DNA of 64,000 bases from contig NC_060238.1 in the NCBI RefSeq assembly GCF_021155775.2, positions 12,965,042 to 13,029,041 on the forward strand, read 5' to 3'. A program made the position numbers and the translations under genes. The notes below the pieces were generated by a model that made no database searches, had not been told where the DNA came from, and was given only the letters and a program-made list of their open reading frames with translations. Positions 56,847-64,000 of this stretch are shown here, in pieces. How positions within the stretch are numbered: the first letter of the stretch is position 1; the number at the start of each line of letters is the position of its first letter. Source of the DNA: Neodiprion pinetum (Eukaryota; Arthropoda; Insecta; Hymenoptera; Diprionidae).

Positions 56847-56921
56847 GGCGGCTAGGTGGTCTAGTGGAGTAAGGCTCCGGTCAAGCATCTCTAGATACCA
56901 GGTTCGATTCCTGGCTCCGCC
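56847..56921 (+). ncRNA. tRNA-like sequence (plus copy)
   Basis: A 75-nt block. GGCGG at the start pairs with CCGCC at the end. The T arm CCAGG-TTCGATT-CCTGG is perfect with a 7-nt loop. TGGTCTAGTGG is A-box-like. The centre (CTCCGGTCAAGCATCTCTAG) gives no clear anticodon stem. Followed by TTAATTTTTC. Probably a tRNA-derived SINE head. A divergent true tRNA is less likely. Confidence 0.6.
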
Positions 56922-57246
56922 GTTAATTTTTCGAATTTTACCAGTTTATCAAATTCATCAAATTTATATCTTCAACAATGAATATTCCTCGTAATTAATG
57001 ATAATGCATATCCGCATTTAAATTATTAGACGGTCTTTGACTGTCTTACAGGCTTCGCATCAGAAGCGTAAGATTCCAAAATGTAAACATTCCTTACATA
57101 CATTCTTACAGTTGTTGCTTAAGAGGAAGAACACTTTCTATTCACATTATGATTTGTTGTTAAAGTTTTGCGACTTACAAATGTTATCTGATGTTTCAAT
57201 AAATTTTTTCACAATTATGATAAAACAGTGCCATTCGTTTTTCAGG

Positions 57247-58150
57247 TTTGGGTACTTCAACCCACAGATTCACTAAACTGGAATTTTTCAATAACATAAA
57301 AAATATTTCGAAAGATGACATCTCAGTTATTCATGCGAGAACCGAAAAATTTTTATCCGAGAAACAAGCTTTACCATACTTTTTATCACATGACGCTAAA
57401 AGGATAATATCTGATTTGGTGTCCAAGCTGAGGACAAAATGGAATGTCAGTAATAGAACAGAGGAGAATTTTGAAAAGAAAAATCATGATTGGTTGCAGA
57501 AATCTGTTGAACTAAAAAAAATATACAAAGCATAGATTTAGAAACAACAGAAACTGATGAAAGGCAGCCCGAGGCAGCAGGTCGGCCACAACTCAGTTTT
57601 GCAGAGTCCTCTGCACGAAGTAAACGCAGAAGAATAGAACATTTACGAGCGACAACATCTACCGAAGAAATCCTTTATTCTGTAACAAGTAAATTGCGGT
57701 ATGAAGGAAAAACTGATTTTGCAAAAGTGGTGCATGATATTTCACAAGGGAGTCCTACTAAAGCTACGAAGTATATCAAATCTGCGGACATCGTAATCAC
57801 TAATCTACCTTTCACAAATGACGAGGCTTTATCGTTATTCATAGAACTTGGTTTATCACAAAGTAAATATCAGCAGCTGCGTGATGCTCATTTGCAATAA
57901 AAATTAAAGATGCTTCCATCATATAAAAAGCTACGTACAGCAAAATTACAATGTTATTCAGCTTCAGGTCTTACTATCACTGCAAATGAAGCTGAAGTGG
58001 AGTTAAAACCTTTATTAGATCACACAATCGAACGTATCATTCGTTATCAAATGGAAGTTATGAAAACATTATCAGAGATTAAACTCGCAAATTTAACTTT
58101 AATTGGTAAGTGGGGCTGCGATGGTAGTTCAGGACATAGTGAATATAAGC
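57247..58150 (+). pseudogene. Transib-like (RAG1-related) transposase, N-terminal half
   Basis: Fragments in order: H-R-F-T-K-L-E-F-F and the helical region to 57530, a frameshift in a poly-A run near 57515, S-K-R-R-R-I-E-H-L, F-T-N-D-E-A-L-S-L-F, a stop at 57898, then L-I-G-K-W-G-C-D-G-S-S-G-H-S-E-Y-K-Q. The C-D-G-x-x-x-x-S segment corresponds in my judgement to the first catalytic Asp of the Transib/RAG1 DDE core. The protein is cut immediately after this by a 5'-truncated non-LTR element. The other two catalytic residues are not in the window. Assignment is by motif memory. Confidence 0.58.
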
Positions 58151-58154
58151 AAAG

Positions 58155-60060
58155 GGTCGATTATTCCTGCGCATACTTTCCAAGTTAAGAAACCACCTGT
58201 TCCATGGCTTACTAATGAACTTAAAGAGAGACTTAAATCACGTAACATTTTGTACAAACAAGCTAAACGCTCAAACAATCCTTTGAGGCTTGCGATGTAT
58301 AGAGCCTTTCGTAACACACGCAATGATGACATTAAAAAAGCAAAGAATGAATTTCAATATAACACACTAAATAACATACTTGACTCAAATAAACTATGGA
58401 GAGAGTTGTCGCACTTGGGAATAGTAAAAACTATTCTTGTTTCACCCCTTCACCTTTTTTCACCAGAGCAATTGAATCGATATTATGTTTCAGTCGCGAA
58501 TACTGAACCGGCTTGCTCATATGAGAATTTCTTGTCTGCTATTACTAATATTCATGAACCACAGACTCGTCCCTTGTTCTTTTTCAAAGATGTTACATCA
58601 GATGCCATTTTGAACACAATAATGCTGTCTTCTCCGAATTCGTGTGCTTCTGGATCAGTCCTGATTTCTTTGTTTATCATTCATTATCATGGCCAGTTAT
58701 TGCAGAACATGTTACCGCACTTTTCAATTTGTCCTTACAAAATAGTATTTTTCCAGTGATGTGGAAACGAGCATTCATCAGACCTTTATCAAAAATACGT
58801 ACGCCTGGCTCTCCGTCCGACATGCGCCCTATCGCGAATCTACCTGAATTATCCAAAATCCTTGAGAAAATAGCTGCAAATCAGGTAAAAGATTACCTAA
58901 ATAGGCACAACATTATGAACTCTCGTCTATCAGCTTTATCGTTCAGACCACAGCACACAAACTGCACTCCTTCGAGTCATGAATGACATCAAACACAGTA
59001 TAGACAAAAGACTAATTACAATCCTTATCTTATTCGATTTTAGTAAGGCCTTTGATACAGTGCCACATCAACATCTTCTCTGTAAACTGAAAAAAATAGG
59101 TTTCTCTGATTCAGTCCTAAGCTGGTGCCATTCTTATTTGACGGGTAGAGTCCAAGCTGTTGTAGATGAATCCAACAAATGCCCCACATGGCTAACTACG
59201 ACTTCAGGAGTTCCTCAAGGCTCAGTACTTGGTCCGCTTTTATTTTCTCTTTTTATAAACGATATCAACAACTGTCTTCAACATTCTGAATGTATGTTGT
59301 TCGCGGACGACACTCAGATTTATCTGCAGTGCCTGCCTTCAGAGTTGCGACTGGGCTTTGAGAAAATCTCATCTTATGCGCGAGCAATTTTCACATATGC
59401 AACGGAAAATGGACTAAAGCTTAACTTGAACAAATCAAAGGTTATATTATTTGGAAGCAATACACATGTCAACTTACTTCATCAGGAGGTAGTACCTTCG
59501 ATCGTGGTGGATGATGTTACACTTCCTTCTGTATCAGAAGCAAAGAACTTGGAAGTTTTCCTTCAGAGCAATATTTCTTCGAAGAGGCATGTCTCGTTAG
59601 TCTCACAGCAGGTAAACTTTTCGCTGCATAGGCTCAGATATCATAAAAACTCTGTTTCGACTCAACTGAGAAACAAGATTGTCACTACACTTATTTTGCT
59701 ATACTTTGATTACTGCTGCTTTGTCTATCATGGATTGAGCGAAGAGCAAAACTGAATTTCACAAATATTAATGAATAGCTGCATTAGGTTCATTTTCAAT
59801 CCCCGCAGAGATGAGCATGTAACTCCATACAGACGAAGACTCAAATGGCTTACGGTAAAGAATAGAAGAAAATACTTCCTTGTCGCTATGGTATTTCGCA
59901 TCATTCATATAAATTCTCTGGCTTATATTCGTGAATTGTTTACTCATCCAGACCCTTTGTTGAGACGTACTCCCAGACAGCAAAATCCACCAACATTTTC
60001 TATACCGGTATACCGCACTACTACTTATCAAAAGTCATTTGAGCTGTCTGCTTTATATTT
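58155..60060 (+). pseudogene. CR1/Jockey-like non-LTR retrotransposon B, 5'-truncated
   Basis: Begins in the linker after the endonuclease (V-K-K-P-P-V-P-W-L-T-N-E-L-K). Shifts near 58640 and 58975 break the RT. RT motifs: L-P-E-L-S-K-I-L-E-K, I-L-F-D-F-S-K-A-F-D-T-V, V-P-Q-G-S-V-L-G-P-L-L-F and C-M-L-F-A-D-D-T-Q. The C-terminal domain (R-R-L-K-W-L-T-V, Y-Q-K-S-F) ends near 60060 at a CT-rich repeat, short of the usual end. A stop at 59755 also breaks it. It lies in the Transib-like gene, consistent with 5'-truncated target-primed insertion. Confidence 0.82.
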
Positions 60061-60069
60061 TTGGCATTT

Positions 60070-60111
60070 CTCTGTTTCTCCCTCTTTCTCCCTCTCCCTC
60101 CCTCCCTCCCT

Positions 60112-60152
<41 letters not shown>
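60070..60152 (+). repeat. (TCCC)n/(TC)n microsatellite
   Basis: Pure CT tract that separates element B from element C. It could mark a junction between the two. Confidence 0.9.
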
Positions 60153-60154
<2 letters not shown>

Positions 60155-60359
60155 TCGGAGTCAGATCTTGGAGAAGTTCCCGTCGCTAAGCCCGAGGTCT
60201 GTGTGGATAACCGATGCTGCGTTGTTTGTTCGGCCTGGACCGGGGATCAAACCGTTACGCTTGCAGCCTTCTTCCGACTTGTCGACCCCGAACCGAGCCC
60301 TACAATGACTCACACCTGCGACTTTTCTAATACCTAAGCGCTCACTGACTCGCCCGAAG

Positions 60360-61130
60360 CTCCTCAATGTCTGCTGCCTCAATGCCCAGTCGCTGCCTGC
60401 CCACATTGATGAATTTCGCAAGTTCTTTCGGCTTAACTCATACCACGTGATTGCTGTCTCCGAAACCTGTTTTAACGATCGGGTATTGGACCTACAGGTT
60501 ATGTTGCCATTTTACAGGCTGCACAGGGTTGATCGTCGAAGGCGACATGGGGGTGGCGTTGCCGTTGGCGTTGTGCACCAGGAGCTTTGCTCTGCAACGG
60601 TTGCTACATCCGCTGCTCTTCCAGAACATGGATATCCTGAATACCTTCTAATAGAAGTTAGCGCTGATGCTGAACTGAAGTTTCTATTCGCGGTCGTATA
60701 TAGACCTCCTAAAGTTGGTCAGCTCAATATGTTTGAGGATGAACTTGTTCGGCAACAATCTCGATATAAATTTTCGTGTGTTCTTGGTGACTTCAATGCG
60801 GGTCTGACATCTGCAGCTTATGACTCGGTTCACCTCTGAGAATTTTTTGCGTCGCAGGGGTATGATATCGTGCCAATGCAGCCCACTCATCATACTGCCA
60901 CCTCTGATACCTGGCTCGATGTATGCGCTGCTAACAATATTAATCTTCTTGAGTCCTGGGGTCAATCGTCGAGTCCATTTCTCCCAGGGCATGATCTTAT
61001 ATATATATGCTGCTGTCAGGTATGGTGTGCCCAAGCAAGAGGCGCGTGTTATTTGATACCGGCTATGGGATCGTGTCGATTTTGATGCTGCTTCTACTGC
61101 CTTATCTACGTTTGACTTCTCACAGTTTGC
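60360..61130 (+). pseudogene. CR1/Jockey-like non-LTR retrotransposon C: ORF2 endonuclease
   Basis: AP-type endonuclease landmarks in order: L-N-V-C-C-L-N-A-Q-S-L, V-I-A-V-S-E-T-C, V-V-Y-R-P-P-K, L-G-D-F-N-A-G-L, H-H-T-A-T-S-D-T-W-L-D and G-H-D-L-I-Y. A TGA at 60838-60840 and a frameshift in the (AT)n near 61000 disable it. Sequence from 60155 (T-C-G-G-A-G onward) is probably the end of ORF1 or the inter-ORF region of this copy. Confidence 0.85.
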
Positions 61131-62524
61131 GTTGCTGCCCTCAATGGACAAACGGTTGTCAATATTCAATAACCTTATGAATAAGGTACTGGATTGTGCT
61201 GTTCCTGTCAGGGAATTTACTTTGCGGCGATCACTCGCGCCTTGGATATCGCTAGATATCAGAAGTCTGATGAAAAAGCGCAATGCCCGTTACCGGTCCT
61301 TTAAGAGATCTCGCAGTGTGGAAGTTTTCGCCGAATATGTCGCGTACCGTAGAGATGTGAAGCGTGCTTTAGCAGCCGCCAAGACTACTTACATACAAGA
61401 GCGGTTCAATACTTGTGGTGGTGCGCGATCGTTTTGGCGTGAGATGGAGAACCTTGGTCTTGCCAAGTGTAAAAAACCACCGGCTGCTTTACCTAGTAGG
61501 ATTACTGTCGATGATCTTGATGAACACTTTCTGTCTCGTACTGTGACTGTGCGGTATGATTGCCCAGTGGTACAGAACCTTGCCGAGAGGCAGATAGAAT
61601 CCTTCATCTTCTCACTGATCACGAACAGATGTGTCAACAGTGCGCTGTCACATATTACAACTCGTGCATGTGGCCCTGATAACCTTCCGATACAGGCGTT
61701 TAAGACATTAAAAGATCTGCTGATGCCGCTGATTGTATATTTTCTGAACTCTCTGCTAACAACGGCATCGGTTCCTTTGTTGTGGAAATCCTCAATTGCC
61801 GTGCCTATAGCGAAGGTTCGCGATCTCACTGGCCTATCAGATTTTAGGCCAATATCGCTTCTCTGCTCGCTCTCTAAAGTGCTTGAACGGATAGTATATG
61901 ATCAACTCGCGGTGCATCTTGCGCGCAGTAATTATCTCGATCCACGTCAGACTGGATTTCGTGAGGGTATGGGAACGCAATCAGCCGTCTTGCGTTTGGT
62001 GGATGACTGTAGGATTGCGATTGATGATCGCATGGTTACTTTGGTGGTGTTTTTAGATTTCTCTAAAGCGTTTGACATGGTAAACCATGCGCTGCTTCTG
62101 TCGGAGCTGCGAACTTTCGGACTATCTGACAATGTACTTGAGTGGTTCAACTGATACCTACCTGACCGTATGCAAGTGGTTCGCGATTCTAGTGGTATGA
62201 CCTCGCGGGTACGTCCTCTCCTGACAGATGTACCGCAAGGCAGTGTTCTCGGACCGTTACTATTCTCACTTTTCATAAACGATCTCCCCCATTGCCTCTC
62301 GCGATGTCGCCATCTGCTTTACGCAGATGATCTTGTGATATATCTCAGTTGCTTGCCGTCTAAAGTGAACGAAACATTAGCCTCGGTTAATGCTGATATT
62401 GAGAGTATCTGGTTATGTAGTGTAGAGAACGGTCTTAGACTGAATGTAGATAAAACTAAAGCCATGGTTATTGGCAGCTCTAAATATGTAAACGTGGTCT
62501 GTGCAACGCAGCTCCCTCCTCTCA

Positions 62525-63172
62525 CAAGGGGAGTGTCAAACTTGGGAATCACAGATTTCCATCACTTTTATATATATTGTAGGGCAGGGTCCCCTCAATA
62601 AATATATAAAGCGGCAAGACGCCATTCGTTTTTATTATTGAGAAATTTCAACTCAAAGTTCTATATGTAACTTAAGTAGAAGGAACCTTTTTACCGGTTG
62701 CAGCAATAGTTCCGTGGCGTAGCGGTAACGCTCTTGCTTAGTGAGGGACCGAACGGCTGTTCAAGTTCCGTTAGAGTTACTTTTTTTTTTTTTTTTATAA
62801 ATTATTTAATACAAAAATAAATAATTAATAATTAATATTTCTATAAATTATTTTTTTATTTTTAAGTTAGGAAAAAATACAAAAAATGATAAAAATAGGA
62901 TTTGTAATAATTATAATAACAAAGTAATCAATATTATCAAAAATAAAGTCGCTCAGTAATCAAGAGCGTTACCGCTACGCCACGGAACTATTGCTGCAAC
63001 CGGTAAAAAGGTTCCTTCTACTTAAGTTACATATAGAACTTTGAGTTGAAATTTCTCAATAATAAAAACGAATGGCGTCTTGCCGCTTTATATATTTATT
63101 GAGGGGACCCTGCCCTACAATATATATAAAAGTGATGGAAATCTGTGATTCCCAAGTTTGACACTCCCCTTG
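62525..63172. mobile_element. 648-bp foldback with 3-bp duplication TCA and tRNA-like boxes
   Basis: The ends CAAGGGGAGTGTCAAACTTG and CAAGTTTGACACTCCCCTTG are perfect inverses, flanked by TCA at 62522-62524 and 63173-63175. Arms of about 220 bp are almost identical. The AT-rich loop (about 62745-62950) contains a T17 run. The arms carry a tRNA-like A box, and the left side of the loop a B-box-like sequence. A TNA-type 3-bp duplication is seen with PIF/Harbinger elements, and 3 bp is also seen with CACTA. No superfamily is assigned. Confidence 0.9.
62708..62785 (+). ncRNA. tRNA-like sequence inside the foldback
   Basis: AGTTCCGTGGCGTAGCGGTAA resembles an A box (TGGCGTAGCGG). TGTTCAAGTTCC, about 45 nt later, resembles a B box. 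AACGG and CCGTT flank the latter as a stem. A long T run (from about 62781) would end Pol III transcription. Only the A-box half is mirrored in the right arm. Confidence 0.5.
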
Positions 63173-63837
63173 TCAGTCGAGGGGGTCATCCTATTGATTT
63201 TGTAACCAGTTTTCGGTATCTTGGGGTTATAATAGATAGAACACTGTCATGGACGGAACACATTACTGAAGTGTGTAAACGTAGCGCGTCTACTCAATAT
63301 CAGTTCAGGCTGACAACCTATGACGTGGATGTTGCTTTTGAGAGGCGCCTGGTCGCATCTCTTGTCCTACCGATAAGTGACTACTGTGCAGGAGTGTTCA
63401 CTAACCTTTCTGAAGGCCTGGATAAAAAAATTTCTGTTGCGCTCAACAATTGTGTGCGCCATGTTTTTCGTCAAACGTGGTTTGTGCACATATCTGACTT
63501 TCGAAGAAGGCTCAGCTGGCTCACCATGCGCGATCGCCGATTGTACATTATTGGTTGCATTTTGTATGAGGCCATACATGAAGGGCTTCCTGGCCTATTC
63601 GACTGTTTTCAGCCGAATCAGTATGCATCACGTCGTCGTGACCCGTCACGAACTGACACTCTTGTCCTACCATCGGCTCGTACGGTGACGTATCAAAAGT
63701 CTTTTGCGTATGTTGGCATTATCTTTTGGAACTCTTTGCCTCCGTCAATCACATCAGCGTCCACTCTGCCGGTGTTTCGTATTGGCCTGCTGGAATATCT
63801 GCGAGCGGAAGAGGCTGAGCGTGTGCAGCGAGGGTGA

Positions 63838-64000
63838 CGTTTGTGAAATTAATAAAATCGACAGATGCATTGTATGATGTATGCTGTATGATGTATTATG
63901 CGCGCAGAATGTGGCTGCCCTCTCTGTGTGTACGCTTTTTATTCGGCTTGTGTGTATTTCTATTTATATTTTTATTTTTATTTTATTTTAATTTTTGTAT
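63838..64000 (+). other. 3' UTR of element C
   Basis: No gene. It contains a TGTATGATGTA tandem (63875-63898) and ends in T/A-rich repeats (ATTTTTATTTT). AT-rich simple sequence is common at the 3' ends of CR1/Jockey-type elements. The true end is beyond or at the window edge. Confidence 0.5.

Larger units (their letters stand above)
56515..57150. repeat. Inverted and direct tRNA-like units (same family as 24205-24680)
   Basis: A unit of about 140 bp with a tRNA-like core is present inverted at 56529-56666 and direct at 56826-56966. A second block (TTCTTCCTCTTAAGCAACGA ... GCTTCTGATGCGAAG) at 56717-56807 is inverted at 57050-57145. The spacing elements (AGACGGTCTTTGACTGTCTT, near 57028) match those at 24352. 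The structure is a rearranged tandem array. Confidence 0.75.
61131..63837 (+). pseudogene. Element C: linker, reverse transcriptase and C-terminal domain (interrupted 62525-63172)
   Basis: RT motifs: S-D-F-R-P-I-S-L-L-C-S-L-S-K-V-L-E, F-L-D-F-S-K-A-F-D-M-V, V-P-Q-G-S-V-L-G-P-L-L-F and L-L-Y-A-D-D-L. A TGA at 62152-62154 sits between motifs. After Q-L-P-P-L the 648-bp foldback intervenes. Removing it and one TCA restores L-S-R-G-G-H-P-I-D-F. The C-terminal part then runs to the stop at 63835-63837 (F-R-Y-L-G-V-I-I, Y-Q-K-S-F-A-Y, W-N-S-L-P). Apart from a few stops and shifts this is the most complete of the three non-LTR copies. Confidence 0.88.

Noticed and set aside
60039..60337. Ser/Leu/Pro-rich frames over the CT repeat
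   Set aside because: Open only through the (TC)n and (TCCC)n tract between two retrotransposon fragments.

Overview
The window is nuclear DNA of an animal, most probably an insect. It is AT-rich with long introns or intergenic DNA. One exon matches a synaptic active-zone gene (Rim-like), and the mobile elements are types typical of arthropods: Gypsy, Copia, Penelope-like, CR1/Jockey-like, pogo, Transib-like and an OTU-carrying Helitron. No prokaryotic operons, rRNA genes or confident standard tRNA genes are visible. The only convincing host coding sequence is the exon at 1474-1728 on the + strand. The rest may be one of that gene's large introns or the intergenic DNA beyond it.

Layout. 1-767 is a GCCGCCAT-rich minisatellite in a higher-order repeat. 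1474-1728 is the Rim-like exon. 2619-11817 is a 9.2 kb DNA transposon with inverted repeats of about 0.64 kb. Its transposase is split by a Copia element, and that Copia is split by a 1.9 kb solo LTR with a 4-bp target duplication. 14893-15715 is a foldback MITE with TA duplications. 17692-23135 is a segment with hAT-like ends that carries a decayed Helitron with an OTU protease domain. 24205-24680 is a tandem tRNA-like repeat. 24848-27739 is a pogo element broken by a 238-bp solo LTR with a 5-bp duplication. 30814-32326 holds LTR and gag fragments, 32690-33330 a minisatellite, and 35634-36088 a hexanucleotide repeat.

36130-42996 is a Gypsy element interrupted by a head-to-head Penelope-like dimer with a 14-bp target duplication. 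The Gypsy integrase is then cut by an 8 kb foldback element (42997-50969). Inside that foldback sits a non-autonomous LTR retrotransposon of 5.2 kb with PBS, PPT and a 4-bp duplication. 51467-53165 is a 1.7 kb foldback. From 53.4 kb to the end lie three CR1/Jockey-like retrotransposon remnants, a Transib-like half transposase, more tRNA-like repeats and a 648-bp foldback with a 3-bp duplication.

The window is therefore a record of nested insertions. At several sites the empty target can be inferred because removing the insert restores the reading frame of the element beneath: the 14-bp, 5-bp, 4-bp and 3-bp duplications. Nothing here is a clear multi-gene functional system. The least conventional signals are the foldback and tandem units that carry tRNA-like internal promoters, the short reading frame shared by three long LTRs, and the Pho/YY1-like sites in the first minisatellite and at the ends of the 8 kb foldback.
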